Part shown: positions 48,696 through 58,174 of the stretch, in pieces | Layout: each line of letters starts with the position of its first letter | Numbering within the stretch: the first letter of the stretch is position 1 | DNA from: Hydractinia symbiolongicarpus | Lineage: Eukaryota > Cnidaria > Hydrozoa > Anthoathecata > Hydractiniidae | DNA: 64,000 nt | Direction of reading: 5' to 3' | Assembly: GCF_029227915.1 (NCBI RefSeq) | Contig: NC_079884.1 | Location: 12,214,001-12,278,000, forward strand | The notes under the pieces: generated by a model | Seen by the model: only the letters and a program-made list of their open reading frames with translations | Told to the model about the DNA's origin: nothing | The model's database searches: none | Position numbers and translations under genes: made by a program

Positions 48696-48809
48696 CCAAC
48701 CTTGTTCCCAGCGCCTGTTGTCTCTTTCTTTATCGGAACGACGGGACGAACATGTTTGTATCGTCGTCTCGATGTAAAAAGAGACAAGATGCCTTGGGAC
48801 GAAGTTTCC
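48696..48809. mobile_element. complete small MITE (GGGACGAGGTTG family)
   Basis: The left end CCAACCTTGTTCCCAGCGCC-TGTTGTCTC and the right end GAGACAAGATGCCTTGGGAC-GAAGTTTCC are ~29-bp terminal inverted repeats on a 114-bp element. The interior also contains a weaker inverted pair (CGGAACGACGGGACGA / TCGTCGTCTCG). It is too short to encode protein and would be mobilised in trans. Confidence 0.65.
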
Positions 48810-49459
48810 TATTATCCTTTCATATTTTATCAGTACTTGAATATTGTTTAACCGTCCGCCACGGCCACTGAATTACGTTTTAGCTCCAAAAAATAAGTCC
48901 CTTATATGAGCTTGATAGATTGATTCCTAACCAATTCTGCAGTTTCATTTTGTGTGAACCTTTTCCCAAGCTGTCCATAGCAAAACTTGTCCTTTCAAAA
49001 ATAAATTTCATGCCAAAATTATTAAATACTGGAGACCTTACAAATTGTAAGTTAAAGTGTTTTTTTCCTCCATTGTTCTTCGTCGTTGTCTATTCCAGTA
49101 GAAGTTTCTTAATCATATATGTTCGTCGAAAACTAAAAACGACCCAAGTATCTCTTCATCATTTGGCTTGGGTCAAACTAGGTGGATCAACTCTTTTTAT
49201 CTCCCTAAGTCAAGCGAGTTAAAAGTATGAGACTTTTTCACCTTACTATAATTTTACATGGAATTACAAGTCCTTCTTGTATTAGCGGAGATCGCCTCTA
49301 CTAATCGAAAACTCGCAGAAATAAAAACACCTCTATTAAGTAAGAACTTTGTATGTCTCCATTCACACCGGCTGCAATCTATTTTTATTAATTTAAATGG
49401 GCGCAGGTCTGTAACATCTTTAATTCTAGCACATGTCATCGCAATTTCTGATGTACAGT

Positions 49460-49864
49460 AGAGAAATGTTCCTTCTGGTGCAGTCGCACATCATGCGCAC
49501 GCGCATCAAGTACTTCCAGCGCTCAAACCACCACAAATCCAGTACCATGCAGTGCCTATCAAGGTTTATTGCCTACTAATTAGTGCATAGCCATGGATAT
49601 CCTGTACAAGTCCCTAATAATCACTGCATAGCCATGCAGTGCAATGATGTCATCAAAAAATCATACAAAAAGGAGTCAAATTTTTTTAGCGCAATTCCCT
49701 AATAGTCTACCGCACATCAAAGTATACAGCAAATGAATCAAAGGGGGAATTACCTTATGATGACGTCATCCAACGCATGCGCAGTAAAGATGCGTTAGTC
49801 GAGGAGAATGAAATCCTCTGACAAAACAAAAAACTCTATACAATAAAGAAATAATAAAAAAACC
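49460..49864. other. left Polinton flank / possible terminal region
   Basis: Non-coding. Contains a small hairpin CACTGCAT-AGCC-ATGCAGTG (49623-49642), a nearby related CATAGCCATGG, and several CGCATGCGC-type palindromic words. It may hold the left terminal inverted repeat, but the partner lies outside the window and this cannot be tested here. Confidence 0.4.
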
Positions 49865-52800
49865 ATGAAACAATTACGAGATATTGCAAAAGGCCGTGGT
49901 TTGATCGGGTATTACAAGCTACGCAAGGCTGAATTGATTCCTTTATTGGATGAGATACCACAGAGGCCACCTAGAAGGGCCGGACAACGAAGAACGGTCA
50001 AGCCCGTGACTATAGTACCAACGCCAGAGGCCATGAGACAGGAAATGTCGAAAAATCGTTCGATCGTGAAAACCAAGATGCGAGGATGGTACAACTGGCT
50101 AGTTGATGCTGTCCCCAAACCCATAAAGGAGGGGGTAAAGAGAACCTTTGTAGCCTTCAAGCGTAGGGTGATGGATCTCTATTATAGGACAGCTAATGCA
50201 AGGTCTACACTTCATGACGAGGTAGATGGGTATATAGGGATGGTGCAGCCCAACGTCAAAACCTTGGTTGAGGGGCAGGTAGAAGATATAGGCTCGGCAA
50301 AGAATAGGAGTGCAATGCATTTTTGCCTGAGCTGCCTACAGGCCTTTCCTACATCTGAATCGAGGGACAAGCACTATGGCTACTACAAGGACGAAGAGGC
50401 AGTTAAAATCACGATGCCAAACGTGTCTGAAAAAATGGTTATATTATGGGGATGGTCAGCAACAATTTAAAGTACCCTTTGCAATATATGCAGATTTTGA
50501 AAGCTTATTGATACCGATAGAGGATGCCAGGGGTACGAAGACGAAAAGGCTGAGTAAGCATGTATCATCTGGCTGGTGTACATACAGTACATTCGCCTAT
50601 GGGGATGTACCAGACCGGCTAACGGTATACAGGGGTGAGGACTGTGTAACCCACTTCGTGAACCATCTGGAGGAGGAGGTGAAGCGTATATACCATACCT
50701 ACCAACAGCAGCCCATGCTCCTCTAACAGGGGTCCCAAAAAGGGAACATGACGAGGCATGGAATTGCCACATCTGCATAAAGCCGTTCGACGACTGCGAG
50801 TATAGCCTTAAAGATCGAGACCATTGTCACTATACGGGGATGCATAGAGGTGCAGCGCACGCGATCTGCAACCTCAAATATAAGATACCGGGTCATATTT
50901 CGGTCCTATTTCACAACCTCTCAGGATACGACGCACACTTGTTCATTAGGGAATTGGGCAAAAACTACGACACCCAGGACATTGGGTGCATCGTTGAAAA
51001 TATTGAAAAATATGTTAAAATCAAGGTACCGCTTGCAGGCATGGGCGATGGCGAGATGTAATAGAAGATTAAGATTAGGTTTATCAATAGCTGTCGGCTC
51101 GTGCCCTCAAGTCTAGACATATTCGAAAGCAACCTCATTGGGACAAACGCCGCTGGTATGAAATGACAGCAGTGTACAGATACCTGTCTTGAATTTCAGG
51201 GTATAGACGCCGAGTATGTGGCAAAATTCTACTATAAAAATTGCGACTCGAATACCACGAAGCAATTAGACAGGGAGCAGATAAATGCAAACATACCATC
51301 CATGGCCAAATTCATCGACAAAGATGATGTTTTCAGGCTGATGCTTCGAAAAGGTGTCTATCCGTACGAGTATATGGATGATTGGCAACGATTCGAAGAG
51401 TTGGAGCTACCATCCAAGGAGGCATTTTACAATAAGCTGAATATGAAGAAGAGCAGCGACAATGACCATGCTTATGCTAAAAAGGTATGGAATTGTATCA
51501 CCCCGGAGGGTGATAACGTCACCGTGGGCGACTATCACGACATCTACCTGACCATAGACGTCCTGCTATTGGCCGACGTCTTCGAGACATTCCGGGACGT
51601 CTGCTTGACAAACTACAAGCTTGATCCTGCGCACTTTCACAGCGCACCCGGGTTGGCATGGAAGGCAGCACTCAAGTATACCGAGATAAGGCTAGAGCTT
51701 CTTACGGATCCCGACATGTTCCTAATGTTCGAGAAGGGTATAAGAGGGGGTATAACCCAGGACGCACACCGTTATGCCAAAGCTAACAATAAGTACATAG
51801 GGGACATATTTATAATCCGGAGGTTGAATCATCCTACCTGCAGCACTTGGATGCTAACAACCTGTACGGCTACACGATGTGACAGGACCTTCCAACGGAT
51901 GGCTTCAAATGGGTGTCGAACGTCAAGGCATTTGCGGAAAAGCGAATCGAAAAGCTCATTAGGGACAATAGGCATGGATGCATCCTAGAGGTCGACATCG
52001 AGTACCCCGAGAGGCTTACACGATAGACATAATGACTTGCTGTTCCAACCCGAACGCACAACGGTCCACAAGGTCGAGAAACTAATTCCAAATCTGGAAA
52101 ACAAGCGGAAATATGTGGTACATATCAGAGCCTTTTACGAGGCTATAAAACATGGGCTTGAATTGAAGAGGGTGCGCAGGGTCATCCAGTTTAACCAGAA
52201 GGCATCGTTGAAAGAGTATATAGATCACAACACGAGGCTGAGAACGGCTGCAAAAAACGAGTTTGAAAATGAATTCTACAAGCTGATGAATTTAAGCGTA
52301 TAAGGCAAAACCATGGAGAATATTAGAAACCACCGCAACATTCAACTGGTTACCAACGAGGACAAGTACGCGAAGCTCGTAATAAAGCCAAATTTTAAGG
52401 GTGGAAGCCGATTCAGTAAGCACCTCCTAGGTGTAGAGATGGGTAAAACCGAGGTCAAAATGAATAAGCCGGTGTATATAGGTCAGGCCATCTTAGACCT
52501 GTCAAAAATTGTCATGTATGAGTTTCATTACGACTTCATGTAGCCCAAATACGGTAGCAAGTTGTAGCTCTGTTACATGGATACGGACAGCTTCGTTTAC
52601 CACATACGAACGGAGGACTTCTACCGCGATATCACACAAGACGTTGAAACACGCTTTGATACAAGTGCCTATAATCCGGACGATACCAGGCCTCTCCCCA
52701 TAGGCAAGAAAAATAAAAGGGTTGGTTTGATGAAGGACGAATTAGGTGGGAAAATCATGACCGAGTTCGTCACCCTAAGGGCCAAGCTATATGAGAGCCT

Positions 52801-52933
52801 TACAAAAGAGGGCGGTGATCGCAAAGGCAAGGGCGTGAAGAAGAGCGTAACCAATAAGTCCATCACTTTTGCTGACTATCGGCGGTGCTTGGAGGAGGGC
52901 GTTGACGTCTACAAGAGCCAGGTGTTGATTTAA
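49865..52933 (+). pseudogene. Polinton protein-primed family B DNA polymerase, broken
   Basis: The replicative polymerase of the element. The first 201 codons are open and begin with an SAP-like helix-extended-helix (residues 2-30), a basic region and a FCLSCLQAF...H zinc-finger-like motif. Then follow IYADFES (exonuclease motif I), an endonuclease-VII-like segment (CHICIK...DRDHCHYTG...RGAAHAICN, about 50764-50877), the exonuclease-III-type YHDIYLTIDVLLLADVF, the palm motif A-like DANNLYGYTM (about 51848), a motif B region (LMNLSV-stop-GKTMENIR) and motif C YMDTDS (about 52574). Breaks: frameshifts near 50435, 50718, 51813 and 52020, and in-frame stops at about 51059-51064, 51163, 51879, 52301, 52541 and 52565. 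The stop at 52301 replaces the motif B tyrosine. PF03175-type polymerase by knowledge of the family; non-functional. Confidence 0.9.
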
Positions 52934-53039
52934 AACAAGGGCCATCAAATATATACCCAGGAGGTGAGCGAGGGTGGATGACAAACGGCTTGTACAGTCT
53001 GATCAAATTACAACACTTGCCCGTGGCCATTACCGCCAT

Positions 53040-53077
53040 CCCATTTATTCCCTGGTACCTACCAGGGAATAAATGGG
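53040..53077. repeat. perfect 18-bp hairpin at a Polinton gene boundary
   Basis: CCCATTTATTCCCTGGTA, loop CC, then the exact reverse complement. It lies between the end of the polymerase and the next plus-strand gene, whose ATG (53073) falls inside the right arm. Confidence 0.85.
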
Positions 53078-53655
53078 AGTGTGTCTACTAATCGCTATAC
53101 TTCTACCCTATGCCACGATTGCTTATGTTTTCTTTCGATATCGTCATACAATAAAGAGAATGTCAGATATTGCACAAGTATTTGATAATGCCTCTGAAGA
53201 ATATGAGCAGATAGAGAAACCCATCGATCAACACCAAGTCCTGAAAGAGGCCCTACGTAAGGGCAAAGGACACCTTCTGCCCAAAAAAATGTACAGAAGG
53301 GTTTGTCGACAAGGACCCAGAAGAGGCTATAGACAAGGTACATACCGAGTATGTACAATGTGAGCTTCAAGAGAATAGCGAGAAGACTGCAAAAGCGTTA
53401 ACTACTCACGTGATTAGCCTGTATGCAAATTTGATTGGGAACTTCGTCGAAATTGGCAATGTAGATGAATTACGTCGAGATATCGAAGAAGACCCCATCA
53501 TCAAGGATTCTATGACAGATCTTGGTATCCTTGTCTACTGTACCATCGGCAGGTGTTTAGCGCAACTCTTGGTAGCAGGACACCCGGCGGCACACATGGG
53601 CAAAAAAAGGGAGGATGCGGAGACTAACGAGGAAGAGCCCCGGACGGTGCTATAA
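53073..53655 (+). pseudogene. Polinton protein of unknown function, one frameshift
   Basis: An N-terminal hydrophobic segment (GVCLLIAILLPYATIAYVFF) suggests a membrane anchor. An acidic, mostly helical region follows. The frame opens at 53073 and continues in another frame from about 53300 to the stop at 53655, implying a single indel near 53300. The stop is followed six bases later by the next ATG, so the genes are tightly packed. I do not recognise a named domain; its position next to the polymerase is the only functional hint. Confidence 0.6.
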
Positions 53656-53660
53656 TGTAA

Positions 53661-53995
53661 ATGAGTGAAGAAGAGAAGCAAAAAGAGAGAGTCATTACAA
53701 AGCCTGTGAAACATCCGGGGCGTGTGGCCCAAGGCCACAAGTTTGCCGCACTGATGAAAAAAAAAAAAAAGAAAGAAATGAAACAACAAGAGGATACTGT
53801 AGAGCCTGCAGTCAAAACCTCTTCTGGGGCCAGTTCCGTACAGTCAGTCTACATGTACGGCGTAGGGACCTTGGCCGTGCTTGTCATAGGAGTAGGCGTC
53901 TGGTACAAATTTGGAGGCAAAAATGATGGGGAATCTAGTAACCTGGTAACTCATGCCGGGCCCAGCCCGAGATCGAAATGTTTAAAATGCTGTAG
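53661..53995 (+). pseudogene. small single-span Polinton protein
   Basis: Starts at ATG 53661 (MSEEEKQKE). A Lys-rich stretch (MKKKKKKEMK) at about residues 33-42 precedes one hydrophobic span (VYMYGVGTLAVLVIGVGVW, about 62-81). The open frame runs on to 54107, but the composition changes after about 53960. A stop just before the next ATG at 54002 lies in another frame, so a one-base shift near 53960 is likely. A virion membrane or internal protein is possible; unknown. Confidence 0.55.
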
Positions 53996-54001
53996 TATTA
54001 A

Positions 54002-54268
54002 ATGGCAACAAGCAAGCATATGGACAGCAACATTAGCCCGAAGGAAACTATGGTCACTGACTCCTTGTGGGAATCAGTCAGGCTGGTATCCTACACAATC
54101 CTGGTAGCTATGGGTGCAAAGAAGGATCTGGGAGTTTCTAGACCCGGGGCTAAGATGGACTTGGAGGACGGCCTGAAGCTCGCCGGCTATATGACGGCAG
54201 AAATCTTGTTCGACGAATACGCAATCAAACAGGGCTGGTATAAGAAATCACTGATACCCCCAAAATAG
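54002..54268 (+). CDS. small Polinton protein, 88 aa, unknown
   Basis: An intact short frame, ATG to TAG, of amphipathic, mostly helical composition (SLWESVRLVSYTILVA; AKMDLEDGLKLAGYMTAEIL). No recognised domain. It follows the single-span protein closely and is followed by a hairpin. Being one of the few unbroken frames here may reflect only its small size. Confidence 0.55.
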   Translation: MATSKHMDSNISPKETMVTDSLWESVRLVSYTILVAMGAKKDLGVSRPGAKMDLEDGLKLAGYMTAEILFDEYAIKQGWYKKSLIPPK

Positions 54269-54283
54269 AGTGTCCGATAATAT

Positions 54284-54311
54284 TTCTATTTGTCCCCAGG
54301 GACAAATAGAA
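54284..54311. repeat. perfect 13-bp hairpin between Polinton genes
   Basis: TTCTATTTGTCCC, loop CA, then the exact reverse complement. It sits between the stop at 54268 and the probable ATG at 54314. Confidence 0.8.
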
Positions 54312-54313
54312 TT

Positions 54314-54586
54314 ATGGAAGGAATCAAGAGCTGCCAGAGATGCAAACACTATCTTCACTTGAACCAGTTCAAGATCAAGCGCAACGGCCAACTAACAAGT
54401 ACATGCATCTCCTGCCTGGTTAAAAAGAAGGCGTCAAAAGAGGGTACGTGTCACCCTGACACGTACCCCCTACATGTGCTCATGGCTATGCTGCGAGCCC
54501 ATATTGAAGCCCAGTTTTCTGAGGGTATGACATGGGAAGATTATAACTATTTGCACATTCAAATAGGTAGACCCCCTCATGGTTGA
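54314..54586 (+). CDS. small zinc-ribbon-like Polinton protein
   Basis: The start at 54314 (MEGIKSCQRC) is chosen because upstream codons lie in the hairpin. About 90 aa. Two CxxC pairs (SCQRCK and TCISCLVKKK, about 20 residues apart) form a likely zinc ribbon. The C-terminus is helical. A perfect 12-bp hairpin (54442-54468) lies within the coding sequence. It overlaps the next frame by a few bases. Function unknown; a nucleic-acid-binding or transcription role is a guess. Confidence 0.55.
   Translation: MEGIKSCQRCKHYLHLNQFKIKRNGQLTSTCISCLVKKKASKEGTCHPDTYPLHVLMAMLRAHIEAQFSEGMTWEDYNYLHIQIGRPPHG
54442..54468. repeat. perfect 12-bp hairpin inside a Polinton gene
   Basis: GGGTACGTGTCA, loop CCC, then the exact reverse complement, in frame within the zinc-ribbon-like gene. 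Confidence 0.75.
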
Positions 54587-54925
54587 TAAGGAGATTCGAG
54601 GGCTTCAACAGGATAAAGATTACCTACTTCTCTATACCTTGTTGACATATGGCATTATAGCTCAGTACGCCGAACTCATCGGGGCAACCCTTGATGATAA
54701 CCATGAAAAGGCACGGCTCGTCAAGCAGTACCGCAATGCCTTGCGGTGTCTACAAGGAAAATTAACATATCCTCCGCTACCCCTCAAATATAAGACCCAA
54801 AATACCAAGCTCTGTCCTACTTGTCGAGGATCCCCTGGTGAACAATCACGGTGGTGTCTTAATATGTTCCTCATGTGCCGCGATATACCTTAAAGTTCAC
54901 GACAGAAAATGGTCGAATTACTAGA
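54579..54925 (+). pseudogene. small helical Polinton protein with CxxC pairs
   Basis: Starts MVDKEIRGLQQDKDY. Predicted helical (LLLYTLLTYGIIAQYAELIGATL). It ends in a Cys-rich region whose first pair (CPTC) is in the opening frame. A second pair (CSSCAA) is in a shifted frame after about 54835, ending near 54925, so one frameshift near 54835 is inferred. A four-cysteine zinc site is likely in the original protein. Function unknown. Confidence 0.5.
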
Positions 54926-54930
54926 ATAAA

Positions 54931-55870
54931 ATGTTGGATGCTTTAAAAGACCCACACGTCAATTTTCACAGGACCTACTTCTTGCGGCAAAACACAGTGA
55001 GTTTTGCATTTGCTTGAGCATGAGTATAGGGGACAATATCATAATATCATCATCCTATGCCCTACCCTGAAATGGAATACCACCTATTTAGAGAGGGCAT
55101 TGCTTTGGAGGGATGATTACGTGTTCCTGATAGATCCTGATAGATCCTGGAAATGAGTTGTTTGAATGGATCCGAAAATTGTCCTCATTGTTGGCAGGTG
55201 AAGGGACGTTGTTTGTGGTTGACGACGTCATAACCGACGAGAGCCTCGACAGGCTTCAACAATCTCTACTTAAGCTTGCCATCAATGGTAGACACCGTAG
55301 ACAAGCACAGCTTGTGGCTACTCACACAGTTGTATACAGCTCTCCCTAAAACTTTGAGACGACAGAAAAAAACCCTGTTTTTGTGGTATCCTAATGAACG
55401 CAGTGACATGAGGAGTATTGACGAGGAACCTTATTTCAGATTGGGATGATATCAAGGCTAAACTGAAAAAGTCCAAACACGCGTGCCTATATGTGAGATT
55501 GGAACATCCTAGGACTTGGAAGACTCTCGGATGACCACGTTGATCTCTGGGTAAACATTGGTATATAGAAAATGTCGTCGCAAGTTATGTTCAACGCAGG
55601 AGCCATCAGGACCCCATCCAACAACCAGGATCAACCTATGTTTAAACGCGCCGATTTGGGACGGCTCTGAGGTATTGAAAAGATTGCGGAGTCTTATCGA
55701 GATAATTCCACCCTTGCACGCCACGAGATAGGGTTTGTTACGGACCAACCAAGAAAAAAAACCAAAATAGGTATGACGCTTTTGTGACATTAGACGACGT
55801 ATTGGAGATTGTGCTTAGGTCAAAAAACCTTAAGGCTGTGGGAGTCGTCAGAGCACCAGGGCACAGGATG
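54931..55870 (+). pseudogene. Polinton genome-packaging ATPase (FtsK/HerA-like), heavily broken
   Basis: Walker A GPTSCGKT is encoded at 54971-54994. Walker B TLFVVDDV is at about 55206-55230 in another frame, followed by a sensor-like ATHT segment and RRQKKTLFLWYPNERSDMRSI-type sequence typical of this ATPase in cnidarian Polintons. Frameshifts and stops separate nearly every conserved block, and a duplicated CTGATAGATC (55128-55148) looks like a slippage insertion. Such ATPases pump viral DNA into the capsid. It lies between the small plus-strand genes and the coiled-coil gene. Confidence 0.75.
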
Positions 55871-56369
55871 TAATTAAGGAGTATTGCCAGGCCCTGGAGG
55901 ACAGGGATAGGGCCCTGGCCTTACTCGGTGATGAAATTGAGGATAGGGACAACCAACTCCTGGCACTCGGGGATGAGCTCGAGGATAGGGATGAAAAACT
56001 TAGTGTTCTTAAACAAGACAACTCGGAACTACGGCATAGGCATGTTCCACACCGTTATCAATATGATACCGTGCTATGCGTGGTTGATAAAAACGATCCC
56101 CACGAACATGGAGAAAAGGCATGCAGAGGCACTATATGATCCGATGCCAACATAGGCAACTCAGTGCAAGAATAAGCACGTTAGGGGAGATGTACCCCGA
56201 GATGACTGTGAGGAAACCTGAATGCGACGATCCAAATGCTGTACATACCTGGTGCCGATTCAAAGATGATACCCTGGGCATTGAGAATTATTACCTAAAC
56301 CACTTCACGTTACCTGACGATGATACGCGGGATCTATTCGAGGGTATGTTTGATATTAACATGTCGTAA
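55870..56369 (+). pseudogene. coiled-coil Polinton protein, frameshifted
   Basis: The first part, in one frame, is heptad-like and repetitive (ALEDRDRALALLGDEIEDRD, then a similar LGDELEDRD unit). The last part, open from about 56160 to the TAA at 56369, is a compact domain ending YLNHFTLPDDDTRDLFEGMF. These parts are in different frames with at least two breaks. Proteins with this coiled coil plus C-terminal domain recur in cnidarian Polintons, to my knowledge without known function. It is convergent with the integrase across a hairpin. Confidence 0.55.
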
Positions 56370-56378
56370 GCAGACGTT

Positions 56379-56410
56379 AATTTTTACTACTCCTGCGGGT
56401 AGTAAAAATT
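56379..56410. repeat. 12-bp hairpin between convergent Polinton genes
   Basis: AATTTTTACTAC, loop TCCTGCGG, then GTAGTAAAAATT. It lies ten bases after the stop of the plus-strand coiled-coil gene and about 20 bases from the end of the minus-strand integrase, a position expected of a bidirectional 3'-end signal (inference). Confidence 0.8.
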
Positions 56411-56430
56411 ATAGGTAATGGTGAGGGTGT

Positions 56431-57441
56431 CTACCACTCTTTAACATGTTCTGGAGGTACCTCAACATCCTCTGGAATAAGCATAAGTTCTTCCGAGACA
56501 AAGCTCCTTTCAGGACCCCCTGCAAGATAGTACAAAACACGACTACCTGCTACTACCCTATCCAACCTTTAGGCATTCTTACTCCAAAAGGCGTCAGTTG
56601 CGCGTCTCTTTTGATCATCATATTTTTCCTCTGGCTGTAACACATAGAGATACAGACCGTCGTCGGGTAAGGGTTTTTCCTCATATTCCTCGCCTTTTAC
56701 AAGCGGGACAACTTCAAGTTTAATCGCCTTGTTAGGTTTTATGCCAATCATGGCAGTCTTGATATTGTTGATATTGTTGTTCACTATGGTATACAGATTT
56801 TTAACCCATGTACTGCTAGTCTCATCAGAAGCCAGTTCCTGTGCATCTTGGGGCTTGAAGAGCCTCTCAGCAAAGACTTTATTGTAGCTTTCCACAAAGG
56901 CCGTGAAAGTATGATGGTATTTTGTGGTATCTCTCTTAATCTTAACGCCTTTGCCTTCTAGCAGCTTCGTCACGTCTGATTTAAATTCGGAACCGTTATC
57001 ACATTGAAAGGTTTTAGGTTAGTGTAAAGGTCCTGCTTTATAAATGTCTTGAATCATCCCCGCAACCTCGCTGGCTTTCTTGGTGCGCAAGGGTCTGGCT
57101 ACTTTGTAACGTGAGGCCACGTCAACGTCCGTCAGTATATACTTGTACATATTGCCATATAGCTTGTCGTGAGGCATGTACAACAGATCAAATTGGTGCA
57201 TTTCTTTAGGCCTTGTAATGATGAACTGAGGGTAATCAATACACTTCGGGCCTTTGATATGTCGTAGCCAGAGCAGCTGCCTGGATAGCCAGTGGATAAC
57301 TAGCTTTCTGGTTAGGCCAGCTTCTGCAGCGAGTAATTTTATAGCCTTGAGCTCAGCCCAGAGATGTTCTGGCATGTAGTAGATACTGCTTAATCTTTCC
57401 GCTTCCTCCTCGGTAACGATATGTGGTGATTTTTCTGACAT
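56431..57441 (-). pseudogene. Polinton retroviral-type integrase, nearly intact
   Basis: Integrates the element. The ATG is at 57441. An N-terminal helical region precedes the DDE core. The first Asp is in HQFDLLYMP (residue 85), the second in QCDNGSEFKSD (about 56989) and the Glu in TAFVESYNKV. The C-terminal end (VLYYLAGGPERSFVSEELML to EHVKEW) is a chromodomain/SH3-like tail typical of these integrases, ending at TAG 56433-56431. Breaks: one in-frame TAA at 57021-57019, after which the same frame continues through the second Asp, and one frameshift near 56575 before the tail. All three catalytic residues are present. Confidence 0.88.
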
Positions 57442-57527
57442 GTTTATTATATGTCAGAAAACGTCCTTACAAATACTTGTATGCTACAAACCCTAGCAGA
57501 GACAATGATCCAAGGATGAATGTGAGT

Positions 57528-57887
57528 TCACCATCCTTTTGTTTTTTGGAGGGTACGTGAAAATCTTTCAATTGTTTGACCTTCTTGTCCGAAGCGATAT
57601 ATTACTACCAGTATTATATCGCTTCGGACAAGAAGGTCGTCGTCCAACTCTTTTAAGCTTTTACCAGCTTTTAGTTGCAGTTCCCGCTGTTCGTTGAACC
57701 AGTCAAGCTTGTCCTGTCGGTCTTGTATCCACTGTGCCTGAGCTGCTTGCAATTTTTCTATAGCTTCATCGTGCCTCTTCCGTTCGGTCTCACCGTGCCC
57801 TGAGAGCTTGCTGAAGAGGAAGTTAGTCCCAGAGAATGCTAATGCGTTGATTGCCGCACCTGCTATGATGACAGCTATTGTCGTCAT
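57528..57887 (-). CDS. small Polinton protein with N-terminal hydrophobic segment
   Basis: 119 codons, open. Begins MTTIAVIIAGAAINALAFSG, a membrane or signal-like segment, then a highly charged helical region (RKRHDEAIEKLQAAQAQW and DRQDKLDWFNEQRELQL). Similar small proteins recur in cnidarian Polintons; the role is unknown, possibly a virion membrane component. A perfect 24-bp hairpin (57578-57638) falls in its 3' part and probably replaces or alters the original C-terminus. It is divergently spaced 87 bases upstream of the integrase start on the same strand. Confidence 0.6.
   Translation of the reverse strand: MTTIAVIIAGAAINALAFSGTNFLFSKLSGHGETERKRHDEAIEKLQAAQAQWIQDRQDKLDWFNEQRELQLKAGKSLKELDDDLLVRSDIILVVIYRFGQEGQTIERFSRTLQKTKGW
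57578..57638. repeat. perfect 24-bp hairpin in a Polinton gene
   Basis: Arms of 24 bp (GACCTTCTTGTCCGAAGCGA plus TATA, and its exact reverse complement) are separated by a 13-base loop. The longest hairpin in the window; it lies within the 3' part of the minus-strand 119-codon frame. Confidence 0.9.
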
Positions 57888-57899
57888 CTCTCTTTATTT

Positions 57900-58060
57900 T
57901 AGTACTCCACGCTGTGAAACCTACCATCTAAGATATTCAGTTAAGCGTCCTGCAGAAGGTAAACGTAACACCTGAAATCCCCAGTTCCATCAGTCTTTTT
58001 TGTCATATGTAATGTGATGCATCGCTTAGGCGTTGTAAAGGCCTTCCGCTACCATGCAGG
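57900..58060. other. short Polinton spacer
   Basis: Between the small membrane protein and the capsid gene. Its open reading content is unclear; it may include the decayed 3' end of the capsid gene. Confidence 0.35.
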
Positions 58061-58174
58061 GTAGCATTGGGGGAAGCTCTGAAATCGACGAAAAGGGATG
58101 GTCACGGTCGAGTCATGGCTACCAACAAGGTTGACAATCTGTTCGAGGTGGTCCTTGGAAAACATGGCATGGCT

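Noticed and set aside
49254-49461. Overlapping short frames on both strands just left of the Polinton
   Set aside because: Too short, without features, and open on both strands; possibly part of the element flank but not supportable as a gene.
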